From positions 31,624,554 to 31,688,553 of the forward strand of contig NC_092562.1 in NCBI RefSeq assembly GCF_037975245.1: a stretch of 64,000 bases of DNA. Reading direction: 5' to 3'. How positions within the stretch are numbered: position 1 is the stretch's first letter; each line of letters starts with the position of its first letter. Below are positions 25,097 to 46,775 of this stretch, piece by piece. The position numbers and the translations under genes are program-made. The notes beneath the pieces are model-generated. The model had not been told where the DNA came from, made no database searches, and was given only the letters and a program-made list of their open reading frames with translations. The DNA comes from Apostichopus japonicus (Eukaryota; Echinodermata; Holothuroidea; Aspidochirotida; Stichopodidae).

Positions 25097-25701
25097 TTTA
25101 AATGTTAAAATGGCTTTCCATACATGCCATTTTAACATTTAATCGGGAATTTCTGCATATGCATTTCAGATATCTGGAATTCAATTGCAGATATCTCGAA
25201 TTCAATTTCAGATATCTCGAATTAGAATTGCAGATATCTTGAATTCAATTTCAGATATCTCGAATTCAATTTCAGATATCTTGAATTCAATTTCAGATAT
25301 CTGAAATAAAGTTTCAGATATCTCGAATTAAATTTAAGATATCTCGAATTTAATTTCAGATATCTGAAATAGAATTTTAGATATCTCGAATTAAATTGAA
25401 GATATCTCGAATTTAATTTTAGATATCTGAATTAGAATTTCAGATATCTCGAATTCAATTTCAGATATCTCGAATTCAATTTCAGATATCTGAAATAAAG
25501 TTTCAGATATCTCGAATTAAATTTAAGATATCTCGAATTTAATTTCAGATATCTGAAATAAAATCTTAGATATCTCGAATTAAATTTAAGATATCTCGAA
25601 TTTAATTTTAGATATCTGAAATAGAATTTTAGATATCTAAAATAACAAACAATTTAAGATATCTAAAATTCCCGATTAAATGTTAAAATGGCTTTCCATA
25701 C
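25097..25701. mobile_element. Foldback element with an internal GATATC-centred tandem array
   Basis: Near-perfect inverted arms flank the array. The left arm reads 'gccattttaacatttaatcg' + 'ggaattt' and the right arm 'aaattcccgattaaatgtta' + 'aaatggc'. The left arm has a second, outward copy (taaatgttaaaatggctttccata), forming its own hairpin. The interior (25160-25660) is about 20 units of 'gatatctcgaattcaatttca' type, each carrying palindromic GATATC and often GAATTC. There is no coding capacity. I could not define a clean target-site duplication, so MITE status is likely but not proven. Confidence 0.7.
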
Positions 25702-26056
25702 GCCCGCGTGATAGCTGTTGTTGTGGAAATTATTTCGAGATGTCCCCCGCTCCTTCTTGTCAGGGGCCAATATTATAAACCGTTTGGCCCACAACGCCAC
25801 TGGTAAGATACATATAATGTAAAAAACTCCATCAGCCACGTGCAGTGTAGATCTGTTCAGATGTTATTTTCTGTCTTTTGATTCCAGCCCCCTCTAATTG
25901 TGCAATATAACGATAGAGTTCACAATACGCTTCAAATCTACAGAACCGTCGGCAGTAATCTGATGAGATACCGATCTAGGGCAAAGTTCACAAACAGTAA
26001 CGCTTTAATTATCGACATGTGTTCAATTCCATATTGCCTCCATGAAAATTTCAATT
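25702..26056. other. Intergenic spacer
   Basis: About 350 bp between the foldback element and the tRNA gene. I see no repeats or coding signal. Confidence 0.6.
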
Positions 26057-26138
26057 GGTAGCGTGGCCGAGCGGTCTAAGGCGCTGGTTTAAGGCACCAG
26101 TCATTTCGATGGCGTGGGTTCGAATCCCACCGCTGCCA
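26057..26138 (+). tRNA. tRNA-Leu-AAG: tRNA-Leu (anticodon AAG)
   Basis: The 82-nt cloverleaf is complete. The acceptor stem is ggtagcg/cgctgcc with one T-G pair and discriminator A. The D-arm is gccgagcggtctaaggc, and the anticodon stem ctggt/accag closes the loop ttaaggc (AAG at 26091-26093; A34 would be read as inosine). A long variable arm cat-ttcg-atg, diagnostic of class II Leu, and a T-arm with ggttcgaatcc follow. The A and B boxes are intact and there is no intron. It decodes CUU/CUC. It sits alone, with no other tRNA in the window. Confidence 0.97.
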
Positions 26139-26146
26139 AATATATA

Positions 26147-26150
26147 TTTT
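26147..26150 (+). terminator. RNA polymerase III terminator of tRNA-Leu
   Basis: The first run of four T after the tRNA begins 9 nt past the discriminator base, at the normal distance for Pol III termination. Confidence 0.7.
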
Positions 26151-27668
26151 ATGTAATATTGCAGTTAATTCAATGAATGCCATCTAACAAGAACTTGGAC
26201 ATATGTGCTGTCATTAATTTGAAGTATGGCATAATGTAGGATGTCAGTATTACTTCGAATTAATGTGTAGGTTAAAATTATATCACTTTTATGCAGCTAT
26301 ATAAAAAAAAATTATAAAAAAAAAATTCTGATTGGCACATAATTGATGTCATCATTTAATAGAAGTTATGCTAGCATTAATTCCCAACATTTGTCCACTG
26401 CGGCCGCCAACCGTGTACCTTCTTAGAATACACCATGTACATATCAGATTCCTTAGTAACGTTTAACTCGCATGGAATCCATAATTTAACACATGGTTTA
26501 ACACTGCGCAAGTACACTGCACTTCAATCAAACTGTTTCTCATGCGGGGTCATATTGTTTTTGGGCGGTGTCATTGGTGAAACTGAGGTTGCGCCCGCCT
26601 CTGTACATGGGTTTTGTAGAAACGGTGGACTTGGATTGGGATGCGGGCGGGGTCGGGGGGGGGGGTATGGAGATGTTTGTTAATGTCGGTGTTAATGTCG
26701 TGCTTTTGACTGCATGTTGTCCTCCAGGGCCTTACACCGCTCGACCACGCTACCATTTGAACTGATTGGATTTTCTTTGTGAATCCTATTCCTCGGTTAG
26801 CCACTGCAGTCTAATTTTCACTTCCCCAATGACGTATTTGCCGGGGACCGAGGTTTAAAGCACTTTGGAAACGCGTGTGTATGACAGCAGTTAGTATATA
26901 TATATAGGAGGGGTGTGGTATGGGCAGGGAAGAGTAGGGTTTCAAGTAAACTAGGAAGTAATACTATAACGCTATTTATCAGATGTTGGCAGAAATTGGC
27001 CACATTTCTTCTTGAATATGGGGAACAGTGCAGCAACCAAATAATAAGATATAACTTATCTTCTACAGACAAGTGTGTCGTTGCTGGGTCATCAAATTTG
27101 GAATATGCTGGATATATGAACATTAATTCGACTGTTGCCCGCCCCGCTCCTCCCATCTTTGATATTTTATTTTGCCCGATGATGGAGATAAAGAGTTGTT
27201 TTGACAGGAGGTGAACAAGAGGAAGGGTTGGGCGGGCGGGGGGGGGGGGGGTGGACAAAGGAAGGGTCGGTGGAGGTGAACAGGGAGAATTGTTGGGGAG
27301 GAGGGACAGAACAGTAGTATTAAACCATTGGGCAATGGGGCAATTAAACGTCGATTTTTGACATGTTTGGCGTGTAATGACAAAAATGATTTAATAATCA
27401 TCGGATTATTGTTTTATTATATATTTCGTTTCAGTTTATGACCACATTGAGAAGGAGAAGGATTGGTCAAAGTTTGTTTTTCAGTTTAAATTTTAGTGAC
27501 AAAATATATCGAGAATGAATCATTCACCATGCAGACTAACTATAGGTTTTATTAATATTTATAATGAAAAGAAAAACAAAAGATACGAAGATACGACAAA
27601 ATTCAATTCACTACCGGGTTTTATTTCTAAACTTACTGAGCGCCTCACAATCAACACAAAATATAGGA

Positions 27669-27780
<112 letters not shown>

Positions 27781-30700
27781 GCAACATCTCCCATACTATA
27801 TACTGTTAGTGTGTTGTTTATTGTAGTATTATTAGTGAGAGTATTACTTCTACCCAACAAACACAAAACAATAATAAAACCAAACATCATTAATATACAG
27901 GAAATGTAACATTCATGTACAGGAAATGTAATAGTTGCTACTAATAAGGAAGAATAAGTTTAGTTCATAACAATACTAAACTTATCGAGCTAATCCTGTA
28001 CAAAGCTACTTGTAAATATATATATACTAATATATATACTAATACAAATATATATATACTAATGAATATAAATATGCTAAAATCTCTCAAGAATCACAAT
28101 GATGGAAACTCCCCCATCACAATAGATGGTACATACTTTGTCAGCGAAGTGTTTTGGCCCTGTGCAAGATTATCAAGAAATAAACTTTATTTTCAGTGTT
28201 TTCTCCGGACGTATGCCAGGGCGGTTACTATGGGAGAGACGAACGTGCGGGCTCCCATGCAAACTTCCATGTGAGCAGACTACAACCATTCCGACCGTTG
28301 ATTAGCTGACAATTACGTCAGCCTCTTCCATGAAGGATTGTAACATACTGGACAAAGGTTCATCCGTGGTGGTAGTCTGGGCTTCCGAGAGCAGACTTAT
28401 AAAACTACGTTTAATGATGTACGACCCAACATGTTACAGTAACAGGCTAAGAGTGCCACATTTAGGCTACGATACATTTATACAATATACCACATGAGTT
28501 CAACACGTGACTATATTGTTTTATATTGTAGTTACACCTGTGACATTAAACTTTATTGCTACCATTATCCCAACCGTTATGATAAATATGACGTCACAAT
28601 ACTGAGACATACATTGCTACCGGCTCAATGACACAACCGGCAGCACGTTCTCGTCAAAACACGAGGCACACTATAGGGGCCTCCGACGAAACTAGCAACT
28701 CCGAGGAAATTGAGACCTTTGGCATATCAACATGGTGGCGCCTACAACCCCTAGGGCCAAACCACCCCTGCACTATTCCGCCGTGCGTCACTTTGCCCCT
28801 GCGCCACTCCGCCCCTGCGCCACTCCCCTAGTTATCTACCGTAATACTTTCTCCATGAAACTGTATCTATATAACTCAATAGTGCTAATTCTCTTTCACA
28901 TTCGCTGGGCAAATATGTAAGAGCAATGGATGTCCCATTACCAGACCAATTCTTCTAATGAATCACGTATTCATATTTTATCATTTGATATATTTGTTAT
29001 ATTTAATCTAAAATATGGTTTAGGAATTCACTACAAAATCAGTGACTTGTACATAGCACCTGTATTCATCCGTCGTGGCCCGCTTACCTTAACACGTCCA
29101 GTCTATCTGTTCCCGTGAATCAACTACATGGTTACAAAAAACATCCACTATGACTATTAAAACATGACGAATTTTTCTACTACCGTTATGGCAACCACTA
29201 AAAACTTGAAAAGAATCTTCCAGTGTACATATTGGAACTCTAATTAATAACTATCTATCTAAATTTCTAGCTCTTACTTGTAAAATTAGGAGAGAGAGAT
29301 ATTAAAGTCCTTTCGGAATAATATTAAATATGGCTTCCTTCGGCGAAAAAAAAATCACCAGAACTAGGACGGCTTGTGGAGAAGCATTCAACCCTGATGA
29401 CCGTTAACTTTGCCATATTTTACAATAACAACCTTTGATACACAAAAATTATTGCTGTGGAGGGCGCTGTATTAAAATCAAGCTTTTGGATGTACGTATG
29501 CTAGTATTTACACTCTCAGCGCCTTTTTTTTAATAGTTTTTGCCGCGGTGCGTAACTCTCCTTCGACGATGGTAATATACAAAATATGAGGGGACAAAGA
29601 AATACATCAAGAAAAGCAAAACAAACCAGCGCACACATCAATGAATAATACAAAAGAACTAATATTTGTGAATTGAGGCGAGACACGGCTCTGCGCTTCA
29701 AGGAAGGTAGGTAAATTAACCAGTGCATGAAATGGTCATGGCATGCTACAACCAATTGAACCAGTCTATATATTGTTGTGTCACTTGAAAGCATTCTCGT
29801 CTCAGCACGATGACAGCCACGATTGCGTACAACATGACTCTGACTAATGACTTGTTATAATAATGTTTTAGCCCAGGCTTCGCTATAACAATGCTTTAAC
29901 CCAGGAGTCATTTCAACAATGCTTCGTTCGAATCATGAATAGACGCAACAATAATATGAGTTTTTACAACAGAGATTCAAGTCATGGCTATGTTTGTGTT
30001 TGTGACCATTAGCCTCCATCTGGCATATACGCCAAGCAAAACATAAAGCTAGTCATCAGTTATCAGAAACCCGAGACATTTATATTAACAAAGGAGGGCG
30101 CTCTCACATTTGCTTACTATCAAAACAACGAAATAACAATAATTACAAGAGTAGTCCTGAGGGTTTCACATTAATGCTAAATAACCTCGGAAAAATAAAA
30201 CAACACTTCACCAAAGTGTATACATATCTGCTTAAATGCATGCTGAGGGACATGAGAGGCGAAACATACCACAAGCCTCCCAGGATTTTAAGAATTATGA
30301 ACTTGGTTGTGACGTAACGGATTCATTGTTCAGACAGCCCAAATGACTTTTTTTAGGGCCTCCAGGCTATCGCTGGGTCCATGTTTCCAAACAAAACCTT
30401 CCTAGCCATTGCAATGCAATATTTCAGATTATTTACCTGTATAGATGTATGGTCACTAAATATTTAGAATTTATAGGCTATGCCCCACAACGGAGCGTTA
30501 GAGAATCCAAACAAGTATGTAAATAACTGAAGGAAGAAAATTACCGGAGCAATAAAACCTAGTAAAGTAATCAACAAGATTGAGAAGCTCAATCGCTTTT
30601 ACGTCAAGTTATATACTTTTAATCGGTGAATTAGTTAAATTTCGGCATAAAGGGTAAACCGAAACAATCCAAGTTTTGATCAGTGTAAGGAGTCTATAGT

Positions 30701-30867
30701 GACAAAACATTCAGTTGAGGTTTGCAAAATCATATTGAAAAAATATACGTTTGGCAAGTGGTAATCTGTACGGTGTCTATATGGGAAAGGCTGTCCAGCT
30801 ATAGGCTGGATATATTATTGACACATAGTAAACCCATGATGTCACACCACGGTCATACCGCTTAATT

Positions 30868-30869
<2 letters not shown>

Positions 30870-30932
<63 letters not shown>

Positions 30933-30947
30933 ATATATATATTTATA
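30870..30947. repeat. TA/TG microsatellite with symmetrical flanks
   Basis: A (TA)n tract with a short TGTGTGTG interruption, flanked by 'atttataaatata' on one side and 'tatatttataaat' on the other, so the whole locus can fold back. Confidence 0.95.
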
Positions 30948-31730
30948 AATCCTTTGATATACAATCCAACCGAGGAAAAAAAAATCAAGAAAGACTCTTA
31001 AGATGCACCAACTAAATTAACATATTTGAAAGGAAGGCAGTTGATACACAAATCATACTCGCAGTTTATGAAGTACAGAGAGATAACCAGCACGGTTATC
31101 TAGTGCTGCCCAAGTGTATAACCACCGAAAGCAATCTACGATTTATTCAACTTATGATCAAATCCAATGCCTGTTTAATAAAGAAGGCAATTCCTTAATT
31201 ATTTTGTTGATGTGTAACACATTCTATGCAAAATAGCGAACTATATGGCCTATCCATTTATATGTAGGCCTTTGTGTATATTTGCGCTTGTTATCTGAAA
31301 ATTCCCTGATCTGGTTAGATATAAACTTTACTTTAAAATTCAGAAATTATTGTGATACCCTGATCATCCGGATTACTGAAGATATATGGTGACATTAAAA
31401 AAACCACGACAGCCTAAATCTTTCATTTATTATAACACGATAGGCTAACGCTGTAGGATGGCTTAATATCACCAAAACGTTCGAGCTTTACAATTCCAAG
31501 AACGTGTACTTATCTTCAACAGCGAAATGGTCCGCAAAGCCGCAATCGTTGGTTTCCTTTATCAATAAAAAGTGATAATGTTTAAATGCCGATCCTTCAA
31601 GGTCCTCTCTTTTACACGGAATATTTTTGGTTGTTTTACCACGTGTGATATTAACCAATAGAAATGTGCAGTCATCACCCATGACTCAATGGATTCACGC
31701 CCTCTAATAGTAGTAGTAATCGTATCGAGT

Positions 31731-40357
<8,627 letters not shown>

Positions 40358-40510
40358 CTGGAAAGCAAACAAATGGGACACATTAGTAAAATGATTCAAC
40401 TAACTTACTGAACAACGATCTGATTCCAACAGTATCGAGACGAGACATTCTAAGTGACGCCATTGAGTCAAGAATCGATTCCATACTGTGATTGAGAACT
40501 GGGGAGAGAT
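40358..40510. other. Start of the SLC1A upstream intron
   Basis: Short unique spacer with no feature seen. Confidence 0.5.
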
Positions 40511-41300
40511 TTAGCCTGACTGAGGTAGAGTGATGGAGATATGGTGGTTATGGAGATGGAGATGGAGTGACAGCGATGGGTGATGGAGATAGGTTAATGG
40601 AGATGGGTGATATGGTGGTTGTGGAGATGGCCGGGGTAATGTAGATGGAGTGATGGAGATGGGGTAATGTAGATGGTGATGGGGTGATGGGGATATGGTA
40701 ATGGAGTTGGGGTGATGGATATGGGGTAATGTAGATGGGGTGATGGAGATGGGGATGGGGTATTTGAGATGTGGTGATGGGTAATTGAGATGGGGTGATG
40801 GGTGTTGGGGTAATTGAGATGGGGTGATGGGATGGGGTAATTGACATGGGGTGGTGGAGATGAGGTAATTGACATGGGGTGGTGGAGATGAGGTAATTGA
40901 CATGGGGTGGTGGAGATGAGGTAATTGAGATGGGGTGGTGGAGATGAGGTAATTGAGATGGGGTGGTGGAGATGAGGTAATTGAGATGTGGTGATGGAGA
41001 TTGGGTGATGGGGATAAAGTGGTGGAGGTGAAAGAGGCTACATGAGGCCGGAATGATGGAGATGAGGGTGATTTAGGTGATGAAATGACGAGGTAAAGGA
41101 CATGGATTCGAGGAGATGAGGTAATGAAGATGGAGTGATTAAGATGGGGTTGTAGGGGTGAAAGACAGGGGATGGGTGATGAAAGTTGAATCATGGTGAG
41201 GTGAAAGGAACGGATTCATGGAGATGAGGTGATGAAGATGGTGCTATGGAAGTGAAGTATACAAGGAATTGGATGATGGAGGTGGAGTGATGGAGCTAGA
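40511..41300. repeat. Degenerate GATGG(A/G)-type minisatellite
   Basis: Imperfect units of 'gatggggtgatggagatggg' and 'gtaattgagatggggtggtg' with periods of about 12-28 bp. The region around 40850-40990 has five near-identical 28-30-bp copies. The C-rich strand is open for 227 codons (Ser/Pro/His/Thr only), which I reject as a gene. Confidence 0.85.
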
Positions 41301-41542
41301 ATATTGGAGATGCAAAATTGTGAAGGAAATGTTGCGGAAGAGATGAATTGATAAGGACAATATGATTGCTCTGCAGTGAGGGAGTTGGGTTAAATGAATT
41401 GACAGTAAATGCGTGGGTGTAAGAAAAAGACGTTTTATTTTAATGGATACAATTTCATCAGCCACAACCATCACTCAGATAAAACATCATCACCATTTAC
41501 CCCCACCCCAGGAAAGATTCACGTGAGGGACCTTAATAGTAA

Positions 41543-43361
41543 CAGGCGCGTATCCAGGATTTTCTAACCCGGGGGCGCGAATTACTATCTAAGCGGAGCG
41601 CCACCATCGGTTGGCGCGGAGCGTACAAGAAAATTTCTGGTTTTGATACCCCCCAGATCACCGGAAATGGCACTTCTCGGGCTTGAAAATGAGCAACCAG
41701 ATGTACACTTTTGCCTGAGAACCAAGTATTTCCCAAAAGTTTTTTCCATCCATAACCTTTTTGAAGATTGTCACCAGTCACGCATCATGTTCGACCTGAT
41801 TGCATGTCCTATGGATCATTGCTTTTGTAGGTTATTCTACGTCACGGCCCACAATATCCGAAAGCCCCACTTTTCAAGGTTTTAAGCCCATTACTTGTTG
41901 AGAATTTGAAAATTCACTTTTCTCGTGAATAAAATCACTTGAAAACATACCCATAATGTTGCAGAAAATTCAATCTATAGACAACCAATATAGAAAAACC
42001 TCCTTGAACCCCTAACAGACAGGTCAAAATTGAACGAGTAGAGGAAAGTATGATGAAGAATGTTGGTGAGGAAATTTTGGAAAATTCCGACACAGTTAAT
42101 TTATTGGTGTAGAAATATTGCAACCCCTTATAATGGCTTTTACAAAACTTGGTTGAAGGAACAGAAAAATAGCAGATATTTCCGATATCAGGTATATCGA
42201 AACCGAACACTTCACTCATAGGCGTAGGTCCCGTAGGAGGCGGGGGCTGCAGCCCCCCCCCAATTGTTTTCCCATTTTTTTTGGGCACCTACTGAAAGAA
42301 AAATAAATAGCAATGAATAGCTTAAAATGATCTCCTTGGTAATTGAAATAAAGTTGTAAGCTTGGCCGACATTACTACTGTAAAAGAGAGTTTTGACATA
42401 AATGGATCTGTATGCTTTTTCTCCATCTACGTAAGACATTTGGTTGTTTACATTAGCATCCGGCGGTATACTGTGCAACTTTGACGGACCGTGCGGTACA
42501 CGATGCCATACAATGTAATGTGACCGATCTTGCCTATGTGATATTGGCATCGACATGTTGAATGCGCGCTTCTTGCGCGAAAAATTTTGGCTTTTTTTTC
42601 GGGCAAGTCATTACAGCCCCCAAATCCAATGTGGCTCCTACGCCTTTGACTACACACATTGACAGTTTTTGAGGCTGTACATCGTGGAACATGCATTTCA
42701 ATGCTCATTGATATGATGTTATATCTGCTCTTTGCTTAACAAATTCGAACAGGCGTGTAGCGAGTAATTGCCAAGGGAGGGCGAAGCCTGTAGGCAAACT
42801 ATCTAAGCGAAGCGCCACCATGAGTTGGCGCGAAGCGTACAAGAAAAATTTTGGCCGAAAATGCCTCCCAGATAACTGGAAATGACACTTCCCAGGCCTT
42901 GTAAGTTGCATCTAAGCATTGTCTATTTTGAAATTACTAGTGATGTCATAAAGAAAATTTGCTCGGGGGGGGGGGGCGCGGTCGCCCCCTTCCCGAAATG
43001 CGTTATGTTCCCCGACGACTCGGTCGAGTTCAAGTACATTAGTGAGAGAGGAAAAACGGAAACGTCAAACATGGAGTTGTCGGGGTAAGGGGTAGGGTGA
43101 GGCGCACACCCCCTCCGTAATCCTTGATCTGTCACTGGCTACCCTGTGTATATAATAGGGATCTTTCTCTTCCCGAGGTCTTGGCTATCTTCTACTCCCT
43201 CCTTTTCTCCTTTTTCTCTCTTTTTTTCTTTTTCTTTTCCCTTCCTTCCTCTCCTCCTTTTCTTTTTTCCCCTCCTTTTCCCTTTTTTCTTCTCTTTTTT
43301 TTCTCTCCTCTTTTCCTTACCCGGGGGGAGCGCCCCCAACGCCCCCCTGGATACGCACCTG
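41543..43361. mobile_element. Non-autonomous DNA transposon, copy A (1.8 kb), 5-bp target-site duplication
   Basis: The terminal inverted repeats are CAGGCGCGTATCCAGG (left) and its complement at the right end (CCTGGATACGCACCTG, one mismatch). They are flanked by a perfect 5-bp duplication, AGTAA. The body has two copies of a roughly 110-bp module (tatctaagcg.agcgccacca...), a pyrimidine tract at 43170-43315 and no transposase frame. A second copy lies at 54696. TIRs starting CAG with 5-bp duplications suggest a hAT5-like family, but without transposase that is tentative. Confidence 0.9.
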
Positions 43362-43366
43362 AGTAA

Positions 43367-46300
43367 TAGTCGTGCAATAACCAGATAAATAACTTAAAGG
43401 CTGTAAATAATACTCTCTAAGAACCTTTACTTTATTTGTTAATACGAGGTTGTTATGAACGGCTGTTATATGATACTGTGTTCTATCGCACGATCGGATT
43501 GTTGGTAACTCAATAGGCTTTATACAAAGATAGGTATCACCAAAACTGTATCTAATTGCAGATATATCCACTTCTTAATAATTCTCTTTTCACCCACGTA
43601 ATTTACCGGACTCTATATCACAGTACGTTTAGACAATGCACTGCGCATGGCTCGTACAAAGTTATGTTCATTTTAAGCCACAAGAATTTCATGATATCAA
43701 GGTCATCTTTTTCAAAGCATTAATCACACTTCGGTTTAATTTCGTATATCTTTGACGAGATAGACGTCAGAAAACTGTACAGTGCAGCGAGTATTGTGTA
43801 CAAAACTGTAAGGATTTAGTATTAAATAAGCGCAAACTAATAAAACTAGCCACCCGGTGCAGTAAATAAACATTATTCAACAGAATGATCTAGGCCAAAC
43901 ATTCCTTCATTCCTTTCATGAATTGTCAATATATTCCTACCAATTATGATTGACATCTCTGAATTATTCTTTCCATGACAATCTATATTTAAGATCAATT
44001 AAATATCAAAACGAACAAATGTAGACATATCGAACCAACGGTTAACTGATGTATATATATAGGCCTTTATATTGATTTAGAAGAATCTGTGAATATATGC
44101 ATACACAAATATACTCCACAATATAAAGTCTATGGTAACCGTGCAGCCAGATACCGTTACATGAGAATCTCCAGGGTAACACTAGCTATTGATTGATAAA
44201 CAGCGATATATAAAGACTCGTATTTGATTGAGATGTACTTGAAATTGTGCATCTGCCATTAAACGAGGTATGTGGAGGGTTTATTTGAGGTGGGGGTAGG
44301 TGTGGGGGGGGGGGGTTGGCGGAGGGGTTGACACCCGAGACTTTACTTTATCTTAACACTTGGAAATATATGTATATATATAACTTGTACTTCCTATCCA
44401 CTATGCACGATTACGTAACACTGGTTTATCTGGAGATGAAAGGAACCCCCCCCCCCCACCCGCAATGAAGCGAGGACTGACGAAAGAAGGGTCAGGGGAT
44501 AAGGGGGTGGGGGCAATTTCGTCAAGGGATCAAAAATATTTCCATTCATCATACATAACAGCGCTAGAAATTGGATTCTCACATCGAAATTGCTATCATG
44601 TAACATGGTCTATTTTGTATAACAGTACAAACATAGTTCATCACAATAAAAATACCATAGTCAGGAATAATAAGCCCTTAGCGATAAGTCAAATATTTCC
44701 CTCTTTCCATATATGATTCACTTTGTTGACCATCTTATATAAGTTAACACCGATTTATAGTCTTTGACCGTAGGCTACCACACTATGTGAACGTAGTTGC
44801 TATGGCGATTTTGTTAAACAGTCTACATCAAAATTAACAACTAATGCAAAGAAAACAAATTCATTGTAGTTGCACATGGTATTACTATCGGCGGATATCA
44901 TGCGCTAAGCGCGTATTGATTTGGTCACTTTTGGTTGGCTGGTGATATATCACTATGAAGAATAATACATATGATGTATGACCGAATCCCAATTTGGCGT
45001 TTATTAGTTTTTACTTTACAGAGTAAGATGCTTGATTTAGATTACAAGAGTAGGCATACATGCGGAACCCTTTTGTAATCATAGGATCATAGCAATATTG
45101 AACGGATATCGCTTCGCGCTCCTAGGCTAATGAATGCATATGACTAAAATATCAGTGTATTGTCTTATACGACCTTGTTCGACTAATAGTAGTTCTGCGA
45201 AAGACATTTAACTATTACGGTCATGTATCGTGATTGATTTAATAGGAATTTTACTTGAGTTATAACCTCGATAAATATTCGATTATGCTTCAGATAGTAA
45301 AGGTAGTATGCTTGGCTGGAGTTTACAATGACTATATACTGACACATTGGTTAATACACATTTCATAAAAGCACTTGCCAAGCCGATGGACATCTCCAAG
45401 AGAACTGCAAATACGCAGTATTGTAGTGCACGTGGAGTGCTTGCAGTATTAGGAAGTATTAGGAAGAGGTTGTTCATGGTGTTACTTTTTGGGCGGACAA
45501 CACACCAGGGAGTTTAGTCATGTAGGTAACCACAGAGTGAGGGCGCTTCTGAGCGCCGTGGCAGGCTCAGAATAAGTTCGCTACGTAGCTAGCCTCTAAA
45601 ACTACAAATGTACAGAGACTATATGAAACTTTAAGTTTCAACGTCCAGTCATGTATAGGTATCGCTCTCTTGGCCAGTAATGCCAATACTGTAGCGCGCA
45701 CGCGCACTACAATAATAAGAAAACGAGGATACGTCTGAGAGAGAAACATTACGTAGAGATTGGCGTAATCATGACAACGCTAATTCCTGTTACCTATACT
45801 AGATGAAGTACTAGTACGGGTGCATGACACACATAAAACATATACATTTACAACTTTATTATTTAATATTTACTTTGCTGGACAGGAACCAAATCAAAGT
45901 CTTAACGGGATTAACTATAAATTTGAAAAGGTTTACTATCATGAGTATATCAATGACATTCCTGTCACATTGATCCTTGCGTGTTCGCTAATGTAGGCTG
46001 CTTGGGAAAAGGAGTTCAGCAGATGTTCCCAAATGTTTTCAGACATGATTGAATGGTTCCCGGATGTTATGATGAAAACCAAGTAAGAGATATATTATAT
46101 ACATTAATGCTGATTTGTGCTATCTGCTCCAGTTGATAGAAAAATAGGTGGTTCATCTAATTTGGAAGATGATACATCACCACCAAGCTCAATAAAACAA
46201 GATCAGCTAGGACGGTCGTGGCTTGAATTTATAGCAACTCTTTAAACTCATTTTGTACACTGATTTTCAGTTAGTTCCTACATAAAGAATATACAATATT

Positions 46301-46775
46301 CTTTCCCTGACGTTTTACAGTCAAGCTGATCGCTGATCCCCGATCAACAAGCAAGAGAGTTGCCCCGTAACATGATAAAGTCTTCCTTTTATTGGAATTT
46401 AATATTTTACAGTACTCGGGCGGCTCAACCAAACCATTTGAGACGTGAAGGTGATATCAACGTTCCTTTGCTTGATCTCAATCATCAGATCATTTCTAAA
46501 TACTAATTCAGCAATATGGGTATTGTTAATATGGCCGGCCACAATTTATAGTTACGGGATCTACATAACATATATAAATACAGACTTGAAATGTGCTTCT
46601 GTTAAACTCACGATATTTCGAGAACTATTAACTAATTACTTTCATGTCAATAGAGGTAAATCTGCAACAGCTGGTAAATTTGCAGTCTAGGGTTAATTCT
46701 TTTTGTGAAACGACCTTATTAGGAAAGTAAACAAAACAATTTATAAAGACCGTGAAAGGGAAACAGAATGTGTGT
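43367..46775. other. Gene-poor spacer
   Basis: AT-rich DNA with a few G/C homopolymer runs (44307, 44448). Minus-strand frames at 45283-45477 and 45567-45749 have no recognisable family or conserved splice partners. Nothing else seen. Confidence 0.5.

Noticed and set aside
29516-29794. Two-helix membrane protein on the minus strand
   Set aside because: Hydrophobic stretches are common in AT-rich chance frames; no family resemblance or transcript signal.
40511-41194. 227-codon Ser/Pro/His/Thr-rich minus-strand frame
   Set aside because: It is produced entirely by the GATGG-type repeat and lacks any non-repeat coding segment or splice context.
43124-43388. Ser/Phe-rich or Lys/Arg/Glu-rich frames (also at 56465-56869)
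   Set aside because: They come from the pyrimidine tract at the right end of both transposon copies, not from a gene.
45283-45477. Minus-strand hydrophobic frame as an upstream exon of the transporter
   Set aside because: FAVLLEMSIGLASAFMKCVL does not match any conserved SLC1A TM1-TM3 segment, and I could not place matching splice sites.
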